From assembly GCF_001273755.1 (NCBI RefSeq), contig NZ_LGYA01000001.1, forward strand, positions 1,856,216 through 1,915,626: a DNA stretch of 59,411 bases, written 5' to 3'. The position numbers and the translations under genes are program-made. This document shows, in pieces, positions 1 through 7,724 of the stretch; within the stretch, counting starts at the first letter, position 1; each line of letters begins with the position of its first letter. Source of the stretch: Peribacillus butanolivorans. GTDB lineage: Bacteria > Bacillota > Bacilli > Bacillales > DSM-1321. The notes beneath the pieces are model-generated. The model made no database searches. It worked only from the letters and a program-made list of their open reading frames with translations, and was not told where the DNA came from.

Positions 1-1
1 T

Positions 2-312
2 AAACAGGGTATTAACGGTTACTGGAAAAAATGCGAATGGATGGCTAAAGGTAAGCTTAAATGGTCAAACAGGGTATGTTAGTGGCCAATATGTAAAAAT
101 ATCAAACTCTTCATCTAGTACAGAAACTGTAACCTATACAGCAACTGCTAACCTGAATGTCCGTACAGGTCCTTCTACTTCTAATAAAATTATAGCAACA
201 GTTAAACAGGGTACAAAGTTAACGGTTACTGGAAAAAATGCGAATGGATGGCTAAAGGTAAGCTTAAACGGTCAAACAGGGTATGTTAGTAGCAAATATG
301 TAAAAATATCAA
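2..312 (+). repeat. Tandem SH3-coding repeat, two copies
   Basis: About 100 bp beginning taaacagggta is repeated almost identically at 1-105 and about 204-312, separated by a linker coding for the start of the next SH3 unit. Copy 1 reads gtattaacgg where copy 2 reads gtacaaagttaacgg, a 5-nt difference that changes frame. Confidence 0.8.
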
Positions 313-926
313 ACTCTTCATCTGACGCCATTCAGGTTGTTGCAAAGCCTGAAAGTATTCCAGTGCTAGTCAATAAAAAAAATAAGCTACCAGAAAACTA
401 TGTACCAAAAGACTTAGTGTATACATCGATACCGTTTACTTTTAAAGAAAAGACAGAAAAGAGAAAAATGCGGAGTGAAGCAGCTGCGGCCATTAGCAAA
501 TTATTTACGGAATCCAAGAAGCAGGGAGTAAGTCTTCTCGGTGTATCTGCTTACAGATCACATGCTACACAAGTTGCTCTATTTGATTCTTATGTAAAAA
601 GGGATGGTTATGCCAAAGCAATCACATACAGTGCATTACCTGGAACAAGTGAGCATGAAACAGGCCTTGCTATTGATGTGACAGGAGGCAATGGTAAATG
701 CGCGGCACAGGATTGCTTTGGAGGTACTAAAGAAGCAAAATGGCTACAGGCACATGCAGATGATTATGGATTTATTATCCGATACCCTAAAGGAAAAGAA
801 TCAGTCACTGGGTATAAATATGAACCATGGCATCTTCGATATGTAGGTAAATCAATAGCTCAAACTATTATGAGCCAAGGAATTACTCTTGAAGAATATT
901 ATTATACTAGAGCCGTTCAAAAATAA
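3..926 (+). CDS. VanY-type D-Ala-D-Ala carboxypeptidase with N-terminal SH3 repeats, 5' partial
   Basis: The frame is open from the window edge to a TAA at 924-926. The last ~185 residues form a peptidase M15B (VanY) domain. The zinc motif SxHxxGxAxD is seen as SEHETGLAIDV (about 648-680), and the second motif as EPWHLRYVG (about 822-848). The family trims the terminal D-Ala of peptidoglycan stem peptides outside the membrane. Upstream in the same frame are two bacterial SH3-type cell-wall-binding repeats (about 3-110 and 183-312). The true start and signal peptide lie outside the window. The ATG at 363 has no ribosome site and is internal to the protein. Copy 1 of the repeat has a 5-nt deletion relative to copy 2 at about 11-16, so the upstream frame may not join. 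The peptidase call is secure; intactness is not known. Confidence 0.85.
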   Translation, partial: NRVLTVTGKNANGWLKVSLNGQTGYVSGQYVKISNSSSSTETVTYTATANLNVRTGPSTSNKIIATVKQGTKLTVTGKNANGWLKVSLNGQTGYVSSKYVKISNSSSDAIQVVAKPESIPVLVNKKNKLPENYVPKDLVYTSIPFTFKEKTEKRKMRSEAAAAISKLFTESKKQGVSLLGVSAYRSHATQVALFDSYVKRDGYAKAITYSALPGTSEHETGLAIDVTGGNGKCAAQDCFGGTKEAKWLQAHADDYGFIIRYPKGKESVTGYKYEPWHLRYVGKSIAQTIMSQGITLEEYYYTRAVQK

Positions 927-986
927 AGAAATGCTCCTAAAGATATATTGGTTCTAGTGCAAAAACTTTAATAAACTATACGCAGT

Positions 987-1026
987 AAATAGCCTCATCA
1001 AAAACTTGATGAGGCTATTTATATTT
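987..1026 (+). terminator. Rho-independent terminator after the carboxypeptidase gene
   Basis: A 14-bp perfect stem (aaatagcctcatca / tgatgaggctattt) with a short A-rich loop is followed by a T-rich tail. It lies 60 bp after the VanY stop. Confidence 0.85.
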
Positions 1027-1084
1027 AGGTATACTACCTAGATCTATGATTTATGTAAGAGATAGACAAATAATGTGCTTTTCT

Positions 1085-1175
1085 TAATGAACTAACGGGT
1101 GCGTTAGTTCATTAATAGGGGTTGCTTCGGCAGCCTTTTTCTTATGGCACTAAATGGGCAGGATAATTCAGTAAT
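1085..1175 (+). repeat. Dispersed palindromic repeat, family A (long form)
   Basis: The stem ctaacg-ggtg-cgttag is followed by ttcattaa, a second hairpin ggttgc-ttcg-gcagcc with a T-run, then cttatggcactaaa and a gggcaggataattca half. The same ordered modules recur at about 16095-16235, 16797-16892 and 59290-59345, with shorter forms elsewhere. The second hairpin looks like a terminator. Confidence 0.8.
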
Positions 1176-1362
1176 GTCGCATAAGACATATAGTGAACAA
1201 ATAAAAAAAGACAGTGTACTACTGAACTATGCCCCGGATGACGAACATATTTCACTTTTTGCATTAATTTCATTTGTAGCACATGAGGTAATAGATACCA
1301 CGAAAACCATGCACGAAAAAGTTAATGATTGGATAGATGCAAATATAAAAAATATTGAATGA
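1174..1362 (+). CDS. Small hypothetical protein (62 aa), possibly a gene fragment
   Basis: A short frame beginning MSHKTYSEQIKKD and ending NDWIDANIKNIE, with no family I recognise. The longer start at 1144 lies inside the dispersed repeat (its cttatggcactaaa module), so the first ten codons of that version are repeat sequence. The ATG at 1174 has no clear ribosome site. It could be the tail of a gene whose front was lost when the repeat moved in. Composition is plausible for protein, with an amphipathic C-terminal helix, but that is weak support. Confidence 0.3.
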   Translation: MSHKTYSEQIKKDSVLLNYAPDDEHISLFALISFVAHEVIDTTKTMHEKVNDWIDANIKNIE

Positions 1363-1799
1363 AAATGATATCAATATCAATAAATTAGGGGTTGAAGTGA
1401 AAAGGCTTCAGTTGTAGACTTAAGTTTGATCAAAATCCTGTATTAATTTAAGCAGTATTTTTCTTTTTTACATTTGTTGATGTTGTAAAATTCCAGTCGT
1501 GTTACTCCACTAAAGGGCCATTTTCTTGAATACGATATAAGAAATTGTTAGAGTTGAGTAAATCAATAGATTCTATCTTGCCATCATTTTTTCCTACTAG
1601 TCCGATAGGATTTTTCTCTTGGTTCTCCCAGTTTATCGAATTGTAGAGCATCCATTCTGATCAAACTTTATTTCAAAACTACAATATAATCAATCATGTA
1701 CAACGAGAAAATTTTGTTGTCATGACTATTATATGTACGTAATTATGCTGAAAGGAAAATGAATATTACAACAAAGAAAAATAACAGGAGCATATGTTT
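1363..1799 (+). other. Intergenic stretch with partial repeats, no gene seen
   Basis: About 430 bp, AT-rich with stops in all frames. It carries a fragment of repeat family B at about 1658-1700 (tgatcaaactttatttcaaa). The last 15 bp hold the ribosome site of the deacetylase gene. Confidence 0.5.
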
Positions 1800-3206
1800 A
1801 TGAGACCTACAAAATTAACGAATAGCATTTTAATTCTACTTGGTATCTTTTTAATAGGATATCTTTTTATGAACTTACTACAAGAAACTAAGGCGGAAGG
1901 AAACAAAAAAGGTAAAACAAATGGAACATTAGTGGAGTATTCTAAATACCCGGAAGTGGATCTAATTACAGATATAACGGATAAAGAAAAGTACCACATT
2001 TCCATGCATTACCCAAAGTTTAAAAGCAAAAAACTGAATGAGGAAATAGAAGAATATGTATCTACTATTGAAAAAGGTTTTATAACAACTGTCAATGAGA
2101 ATAAGAAGTATATTAAAAATCATAGTGCCAATTTGTCCTTGACTATGGATATCTATACAATGGCAGAAAACACCTATTCTATTGTATTTTCTGAAGGAAG
2201 TTATGTTGTTGGTGCAAATGCTCAGCAAAAAGCAAAAGTTTATTTGGTCGATATAGATAAAGGGAATTTTATTCAACAAACAAAAATTTTTAACGATACA
2301 AAACAAAATAGGGAGCAACTATATACTCTCTTAAATGAGAGTTTCAAAGAATCGAGCGAATATGAACCGTTATTATTCGAAGAGAGTTTAAAAGAATGGA
2401 CAATGAATAAGGAAAACAATTTTTCAAACCTGTATTTCACTGACAAGTCAGCAGTATTTAAATTTGATAAATATGAAGTAACAGCAGGAGCAGCAGGGAT
2501 GCCAGAGATTTCCATACCATTAGAGAAGATGCGAGATTTACTAACAGATGAATGGAAAGATAAATTATGGATTAATAACACGAAAAAAGACGATAAAGGC
2601 GATTCTAATGATAAACAGATAGAAAAAGAAGAAACACCTGATAGAACTTCTCCAACAGGTGGTAAACGAGTGGCGCTTACTTTTGATGATGGTCCTCATC
2701 CAAAAAACACCTTGAAGATTATTGATATATTGGATAAATATGATGCGAAAGCAACATTCTTTATGCTAGGAAACAGGGTTAATTTCTATCCAGAAATCGC
2801 TAAAAAGGTCGCGGATGAAGGTCATGAATTAGGTAACCATACATGGGATCACAAAGACCTTTCTACCTTAAGTAAGGAAGAAGGCATTCAGGAAGTCGAA
2901 CAAACAAATGAAATAATAAAAAGTACTACAGGAAGAGAATCAACGGCATTTCGCCCACCATATGGGGCTGTTAACGAACAAGTCCAAAAATCCATCAGCA
3001 GTCCATCTGTTCTGTGGACAATAGATACATTAGATTGGCAGTCACATAACCCAAATGAAATATTAAAAATTGTTAAGGAAAATGTAAAAGACGGTTCCAT
3101 CATTCTTATGCACGATATTCATGATACAAGCGCACAAGCAGTAGAACCAATTTTAAAGTATTTAAAAACAGAAGGGTATGAATTCGTGACGGTGTCTGAA
3201 CTATAA
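1800..3206 (+). CDS. Membrane-anchored polysaccharide deacetylase, PdaC-like
   Basis: A NodB/CE4 deacetylase that removes N-acetyl groups from cell-wall glycans outside the membrane. An N-terminal signal anchor (about residues 5-28) is followed by a DUF4163/DUF3298-type domain (about 45-260), a charged linker, and the CE4 domain (about 290-465). Metal ligands are visible as TFDDGP (Asp) and HTWDH (two His), with RPPYG and LMHDIH as later catalytic motifs. DUF4163 plus CE4 is the layout of Bacillus subtilis PdaC. I chose ATG 1800 because aggag at 1786-1790 is 9 bp away; ATG 1794 would leave only 3 bp. The gene is monocistronic, followed by a hairpin-bearing repeat. Confidence 0.88.
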   Translation: MRPTKLTNSILILLGIFLIGYLFMNLLQETKAEGNKKGKTNGTLVEYSKYPEVDLITDITDKEKYHISMHYPKFKSKKLNEEIEEYVSTIEKGFITTVNENKKYIKNHSANLSLTMDIYTMAENTYSIVFSEGSYVVGANAQQKAKVYLVDIDKGNFIQQTKIFNDTKQNREQLYTLLNESFKESSEYEPLLFEESLKEWTMNKENNFSNLYFTDKSAVFKFDKYEVTAGAAGMPEISIPLEKMRDLLTDEWKDKLWINNTKKDDKGDSNDKQIEKEETPDRTSPTGGKRVALTFDDGPHPKNTLKIIDILDKYDAKATFFMLGNRVNFYPEIAKKVADEGHELGNHTWDHKDLSTLSKEEGIQEVEQTNEIIKSTTGRESTAFRPPYGAVNEQVQKSISSPSVLWTIDTLDWQSHNPNEILKIVKENVKDGSIILMHDIHDTSAQAVEPILKYLKTEGYEFVTVSEL

Positions 3207-3295
3207 GATACAGTTTAAATCGTTAGACAAATTCTTAGACGACAGAGACTTTACTGGTCCTCTGTCTTGAGCCACGGAGATGTCTACGGAATAAT

Positions 3296-3447
3296 TGATA
3301 TTAAAATGATCAAACTTTTTTATAAAAGAATGATTCAATTGAATATATTAAGAGCTTGTTTTGATCAATCTTTTTTCAAAACAAGCTCTTTCTTTTTGTT
3401 CGTTTATCAAGGTTATTAGTATTGATTTGATCAATCATTATTCCAAA
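3296..3447 (+). repeat. Dispersed repeat, family B, with terminator-like hairpin
   Basis: Contains a 13-bp stem (aagagcttgtttt at 3350-3362 with aaaacaagctctt at 3378-3390) followed by tcttttt, flanked by gatcaaactttttt-type sequence. Diverged copies lie at about 43768-43876 and 46856-47000, and fragments at about 1658, 57308 and 58368. It probably also terminates the deacetylase transcript. Confidence 0.75.
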
Positions 3448-3625
3448 GCTACAAAAGTTGGATGTGAAAAATAGCACTTAAAATAAGTGCAAATTACCTC
3501 CTAAAGTGACAGATAAGGTTGTAACTTTGATTTATCAGGATTCTTAAAACGTCCCTATTGGGTGTACACTATTGAGATTGTGAAAGAATGTACTTAAACT
3601 ATAGGGGCAGGTTACTTGAAGAAAA
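3448..3625 (+). repeat. Dispersed repeats: family C copy, then family A short form
   Basis: About 3448-3525 matches the reverse complement of about 19800-19870 (shared aaagttggatgtg, cacttaaaat, gcaaatta and aaagtgacag). About 3561-3600 (tacactattgagattgtgaa onward) is an exact ~36-bp match to 21999-22034 and begins a family A short element that runs on into gggcaggttacttgaa. Confidence 0.7.
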
Positions 3626-3664
3626 TGTGGTATTTTATAAATAACTGAAGAAAGGAGACTAGAT

Positions 3665-4201
3665 ATGGAGGATAAAGAGAAAATCTACTACAAACGAGGT
3701 ACGGATGAACTAAGGTTGAAAAATATCATTGCCCATAAACTTGTTCAAGAGTTTAACAATTGTCCAATCGAAGATTCAGAAAGAAAAGAGGAAATTATAA
3801 GGGAATTATTCGGAAGTGTCGGAGTAAATCCGAGTATTGAGCATAATTTCCACTGTGACTTAGGATACAACATCCACATTGGAGACAACTTCTATGCTGG
3901 ATATAACTGTACTATATTAGATATGGCAGAAGTAAGGATTGGTGAAAACTGTATGATTGGTCCTAATGTTGGACTATACACGGCTGGTCATTCAATTGAA
4001 CCTAAAGATAGAAACAAGAGTGGTTATGCGATTCCAATAACAATAGGAAATGATGTGTGGATTGGTGGAAGTTGTGTTATCTTACCTGGAATCACTATTG
4101 GTAATAATTCAATTATTGCTGCTGGTTCTGTTGTTACGAAAGATGTACCTACTAATTCAATAGTGGCGGGAAATCCAGCGAAGATACTGAAAAGTATATA
4201 A
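3665..4201 (+). CDS. Maltose/galactoside-type O-acetyltransferase (hexapeptide repeat)
   Basis: A 178-residue left-handed beta-helix acyltransferase of the Maa/LacA family, which moves acetyl from acetyl-CoA to a sugar hydroxyl. The N-terminal mac domain has the typical helix pair (YKRGTDELRLKNIIAHKLVQ is the start). The catalytic His lies in LYTAGHSIEP, and hexapeptide turns run from about residue 65 to the end (IGDNF, IGENCMIGPNVG, IGNDVWIGG, IGNNSIIAAGSVVTKDVP). The length fits the family. The ribosome site aaaggag is 8-9 bp before ATG 3665. It stands alone, so the physiological acceptor sugar is not evident. Confidence 0.9.
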   Translation: MEDKEKIYYKRGTDELRLKNIIAHKLVQEFNNCPIEDSERKEEIIRELFGSVGVNPSIEHNFHCDLGYNIHIGDNFYAGYNCTILDMAEVRIGENCMIGPNVGLYTAGHSIEPKDRNKSGYAIPITIGNDVWIGGSCVILPGITIGNNSIIAAGSVVTKDVPTNSIVAGNPAKILKSI

Positions 4202-4689
4202 AGTTCTAATGTTCCAAGAAAGATTGTGAAATATTGTACTTAAAGTAACGGGTGCGTTAGTTCATTAAGGAACGAGTTTTGTAACAAATAGCGTTTATGA
4301 AATTATCAACATGTTGTTTTTTGATAAAGTTGTTTTAGCAGCATAAATGTCTGTTTATGGAACCTTATTTATGAACTAAATAACAGATAGCTAAAGAATG
4401 CTTTTTTAATTTTGTTCAGCAATCGGACCAGATTATGGAGCAACGCCTTTAAAGAAAATTGGATTTCTAGGTTAAAGTTTAGAAGAGATTGTGAAATTTT
4501 ATACTTAAAGTAACTGGCAGGTTAATTCAATAAGCAAAAATTAAAACATTTCTTTTTATGATTATAAGAAGGAGTAAATATTTAAATGCTTCTATCATTT
4601 TTATCTGCTTAGTTATTTTTGTAGTAGCTTTTGTTTGTGTTACAGTAATAATTGAATTACTTTTAGCAAATTGATATATTAATTTATAA
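4202..4689 (+). other. Intergenic stretch with two family A repeats
   Basis: About 490 bp. Family A short forms lie at 4222-4275 (gattgtgaaatattgtactt, then the ctaacg-like stem) and 4487-4534. Between them are short non-coding remnants. No convincing gene is present. Confidence 0.6.
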
Positions 4690-4915
4690 ATATGTAATCA
4701 ATGATGTGCTCAAGTAAATAAGGATTGTGAAACAGAAAATATAGCCTTGGCTGAAAGCTATATCACCCCTTCTTATTGAACCCTACCACGGAGATGTTAG
4801 ATAAAAATTAACCGAGTCGTTTCGTTACAAACGTTTAGAGGACTTAATATTTATTATTAATGTCGAACTAAGGTGGTACCACGTCTATTAGCGTAAAGAC
4901 GTCCTTTTTTAAGGA
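4690..4915 (+). promoter_or_regulatory. T-box riboswitch controlling proS
   Basis: The conserved T-box core aaggtggtaccacg lies at 4870-4883. A terminator follows: stem ACGTCT (4881-4886) with AGACGT (4897-4902) and six T's at 4905-4910. The core sequence can pair alternatively to form the antiterminator. Upstream, aataagg (about 4718) can pair with ccttcttatt (about 4770) as stem I, enclosing an atagcc/ggctat hairpin. Uncharged tRNA-Pro should bind the leader and allow read-through. Proline codons CCC and CCU occur at about 4766-4784, but I could not place the specifier with certainty. Confidence 0.9.
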
Positions 4916-4972
4916 CTCTTTATGCTTTTTTTATTTTTTAAAGTTATTTCATTTTCTCAGGAGGTAAAGACG

Positions 4973-6409
4973 ATGTCACAAATAACAAACGATTTTTCAA
5001 AATGGTATATTGATACGATTCAAAAAGCTGATTTAATGGATTACACCCCAGTTCGTGGTTGTATTGCATTTAAGCCAGATGGCTATGAATTATGGGAACA
5101 TATTCAAGAAGAGATGGATAAACGGTTTAAAGAAACCGGTCATCGCAATGCATACTTCCCAATGTTAATTCCAGAATCCTTCTTCGAAAAGGAAAAGGAT
5201 CATATTGAAGGATTCTCACCAGAGCTTCCTTGGGTAACAGAAGCAGCAGGAGAGAAATTAGAAGAACGTTTAGCACTGCGTCCAACTTCAGAAACAATGA
5301 TTGGACATTTGTATTCAAACTGGATTAAAAGTTATCGAGATCTTCCAGTTTTAATTAATCAATGGGCAAATGTATTCCGTTGGGAAAAGAAAACTCTTCC
5401 ATTCATCCGTACCTCTGAATTTTTATGGCAAGAAGGTCATACTGCTCATGTGGATCAAGAAGATGCGCGTAAGGAAACAATGCAAATGTTAACTATTTAT
5501 AAAGAAGTCGTAGAAGGATTACTTGCGATTCCAGTTTATGATGGGCAAAAGACACCAGTAGAACGCTTTGCTGGTGCGATTGATACATTCTCCATTGAAG
5601 CAATGATGAAAGATGGAAAAGCCGTACAAGCAGCTACCTCACACTACTTAGGTACAAAATTTGCGGAAGCATTTGATATAAAATATTTAAATAAAGAAAA
5701 TAAACACTCATATGTTCATACAACATCTTGGGGTACTTCCACACGTTTAATTGGTTCGGTCATCATGGTTCATGGCGATGAACAAGGTCTTGTTTTACCA
5801 CCAAAAATAGCACCGACTCAAGTTGTTTTGATTCCAGTTGGTCCATGGAAAAAGAACCATGCAATTATGGAGAAATTAGATGAAATCTTTGCAGCTTTAA
5901 AAGCGAAAGGAATTCGCGTTCGTCTTGATGATTCTGATCAATCACCAGGCTATAAATTTAATGAATGGGAGTTAAAAGGTGTACCTGTACGTATTGAACT
6001 TGGTCCACGTGATTTGGAAAATAATCAAGGTTTAATGAAAGCACGTGATGTAGAGGAGAAAGTTTCCGTACCTTTAGAATCAATTGTTGAAAGCATTAAA
6101 AAAGAACTTGAAACAATGCAAACTCGTCTATTTGAAAAAGCAAAAGCTTTCCGTGCGGAGAATTCACACACACATATCGATACAATCGAACAGTTAAAAC
6201 AACATCTAGCAGAATCCGAACAAAATGGAACAATTCCTGGTTGGATATTAGCTGGTTGGTGCGGAGAGGATGCTTGTGAAGAAAATGTAAAAGAAAAAAC
6301 AAAATTCACAACACGAAACATTCCATTTAACCCACCGACAACAAAGCACACATGCCTTCATTGTGGTAAAGAAGCAAAACATACGGTTTGGTTTGCTCGT
6401 GCTTACTAA
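4973..6409 (+). CDS. proS: Prolyl-tRNA synthetase, short archaeal/eukaryote-like form
   Basis: A 478-residue class II aminoacyl-tRNA synthetase that charges tRNA-Pro in the cytoplasm. The start is ATG 4973, 7 bp after aggaggt; the in-frame ATG at 4922 lies within the T-box terminator and is not used. Motif 2 is seen in RTSEFLWQEGHTAH, motif 3 in HGDEQGLVLPPKIAP, then the anticodon-binding domain (ARDVEEKVSVPL). A C-terminal domain ends in FARAY with Cys pairs GWCGEDACE and CLHCG, typical of the ProS type lacking the bacterial editing insertion. It is controlled by the T-box directly upstream. Bacilli often carry this short form beside or instead of the long bacterial ProS; which applies here is not visible. 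Confidence 0.96.
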   Translation: MSQITNDFSKWYIDTIQKADLMDYTPVRGCIAFKPDGYELWEHIQEEMDKRFKETGHRNAYFPMLIPESFFEKEKDHIEGFSPELPWVTEAAGEKLEERLALRPTSETMIGHLYSNWIKSYRDLPVLINQWANVFRWEKKTLPFIRTSEFLWQEGHTAHVDQEDARKETMQMLTIYKEVVEGLLAIPVYDGQKTPVERFAGAIDTFSIEAMMKDGKAVQAATSHYLGTKFAEAFDIKYLNKENKHSYVHTTSWGTSTRLIGSVIMVHGDEQGLVLPPKIAPTQVVLIPVGPWKKNHAIMEKLDEIFAALKAKGIRVRLDDSDQSPGYKFNEWELKGVPVRIELGPRDLENNQGLMKARDVEEKVSVPLESIVESIKKELETMQTRLFEKAKAFRAENSHTHIDTIEQLKQHLAESEQNGTIPGWILAGWCGEDACEENVKEKTKFTTRNIPFNPPTTKHTCLHCGKEAKHTVWFARAY

Positions 6410-6414
6410 TCTAC

Positions 6415-6576
6415 GATTGTTAAATATTATGCTTAAACTATCGGGGGCTTTCGTGAAAGAGGAATTAATTGATTTTAAGACTAAGATCATATTTTAGGTA
6501 TTCCAAGGGCGCTTTTCCGAAGTAACGGTAAAAGTCCAATTTCTCAATTTTAATGCTGAGAAATTGGGCTTTTTAT
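6415..6576 (+). terminator. Family A repeat followed by proS terminator
   Basis: Family A sequence at about 6415-6480 (gattgttaaatattatgctt) is followed by a 13-bp stem gtccaatttctca / tgagaaattgggc (6534-6569) and a T-tail. A similar hairpin in the same order of modules closes the hydrolase gene at 9526-9566. Confidence 0.8.
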
Positions 6577-6583
6577 ATTTACT

Positions 6584-6690
6584 TATAGGGGTACGGTCAG
6601 GAAAATGCGGATTTACAACGCTAAGCCCATTTCCAAGACGATTTCCCCATTTTTAACAACGCTAAGAAAGTTTCAGTGGTCTTAGAGAAT
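6584..6690 (+). repeat. Transposon-like terminus, left copy of a 37-bp inverted repeat
   Basis: 6584-6620 (tataggggtacggtcaggaa onward) matches the reverse complement of 9586-9622 at 36 of 37 positions. Inside, acaacgctaag occurs twice (about 6616 and 6656), like repeated transposase-binding sites. The pair encloses the TetR gene and the hydrolase. Confidence 0.7.
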
Positions 6691-6802
6691 CTAGTGAGTT
6701 CACTTTCTCTGAATTAAAATGGTATTCTCCTAGTAAATTGATATGTTCCCAGCCTAAAGGTGACATATGATGCAATAAGTAGTGTCCCTTATTCTTTGAG
6801 GA

Positions 6803-7420
6803 TTATTTTTTTAAACCAGCTGCAAAGTAGGGACCATTAACCGTAATGGTCGTTAGGATACGAGCCATTTCTTGAGGAGATTCTTTCCTGCCACTTTCCA
6901 ACCATTGTTGAATTACCCCTATTATTGCAGTTCCCATATAAGAAGCTAAATATTGTCCTGGAACAAGGAAATTTTCTTCCTTTATAAATGCGTTTGGATT
7001 ATTTCCATAGAGTGTTTCCCACATAAATTCTTTCAGTCTTGTTTGAAATGATAAATCCCCTTTTGGACCTAACACAGCTTTCATAAATCCACTATTTATA
7101 TTTAAATACTCAGATAATGAAACTGTAAGGGAAAATGGTGCCAAAGGCTGAGAGTCAGTTTCAAGTGCGGCAATAACACTTGGGAAGTTTTGTTTTGTAA
7201 TTTTGGACATATCAAGCATAATTTTCTCCTCACATTTAGTCATTAAATCAAATTTGTCTTGATAGTGTGCATAAAATGTGCCTCTATTAATTTTCGCCCT
7301 AGTTGTTATGTCTTTAACCGTAATGGCTTCAAAACCCTTTTCATTTATTAATTCTACTAGTGCGTGTCGAATTGATTCTTTTGTCCGAACGACACGTAAA
7401 TCAGTATTAATATCACGCAA
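6803..7420 (-). CDS. TetR/AcrR-family transcriptional regulator
   Basis: A 205-residue repressor-type protein. The N-terminal TetR helix-turn-helix lies at about residues 8-55, with RTKESIRHALVELINEKGF, then VKDITTRAKINRGTFYAHY as the recognition region. The C-terminal half resembles the TetR_C_8 type that binds ligands or dimerises. The ribosome site is aaggagg just upstream of the ATG. It is divergent from the CocE/NonD hydrolase gene 300 bp away, a common arrangement for a local repressor. A GTGTT-N8-AACAC dyad at 7461-7478 is a candidate operator. The ligand is unknown. Gene and hydrolase lie together inside an inverted repeat, which suggests they moved as a unit. Confidence 0.88.
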   Translation of the reverse strand: MRDINTDLRVVRTKESIRHALVELINEKGFEAITVKDITTRAKINRGTFYAHYQDKFDLMTKCEEKIMLDMSKITKQNFPSVIAALETDSQPLAPFSLTVSLSEYLNINSGFMKAVLGPKGDLSFQTRLKEFMWETLYGNNPNAFIKEENFLVPGQYLASYMGTAIIGVIQQWLESGRKESPQEMARILTTITVNGPYFAAGLKK

Positions 7421-7460
7421 GCAAATTCCTCCTTAATTTTACCCAACACAATTATTAAAG

Positions 7461-7478
7461 GTGTTCCGTAATCAACAC
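7461..7478. promoter_or_regulatory. Candidate TetR operator
   Basis: The dyad GTGTT-ccgtaatc-AACAC lies 41 bp upstream of the tetR-type start, in the divergent promoter region. Symmetry and position are the only support. Confidence 0.35.
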
Positions 7479-7576
7479 ATTTGCCATTTTTAATTATTGA
7501 ACAAAACCTAATCCAATTTTATAATTTGAAGAGTAATACACAACAGGTTGTTTATTATTATAACTAAACATCTAGG

Positions 7577-7655
7577 AGGGGTACAGCCAACATTTGAACG
7601 ATAATATACGCTAAGCAAAATTCGACATCAACTAAGCCAAGTTTTCAATCAAAGT
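7577..7655 (+). repeat. Degenerate transposon end between regulator and hydrolase
   Basis: Begins ggggtacagccaacattt and continues with acgctaagc and actaagcc. This resembles the MITE ends at 35977 and 40213 (ggggt-nn-ccaacatttt) and the acgctaag motif at 6616. It may be the relic of a second element inserted in the divergent promoter region. Confidence 0.45.
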
Positions 7656-7724
7656 TGGGGATACTGTTTTAGGAGTTTATGGGGTTCCAGCAATCAATTT
7701 CTAATGAAAGGAAGTAGATGTAAA

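Noticed and set aside
1144..1173. First ten codons of the small frame at 1144
   Set aside because: They are the cttatggcactaaa module of repeat family A rather than gene sequence.
4922..4972. Start of proS at ATG 4922
   Set aside because: This ATG lies in the T-box terminator region; the aggaggt ribosome site points to ATG 4973.
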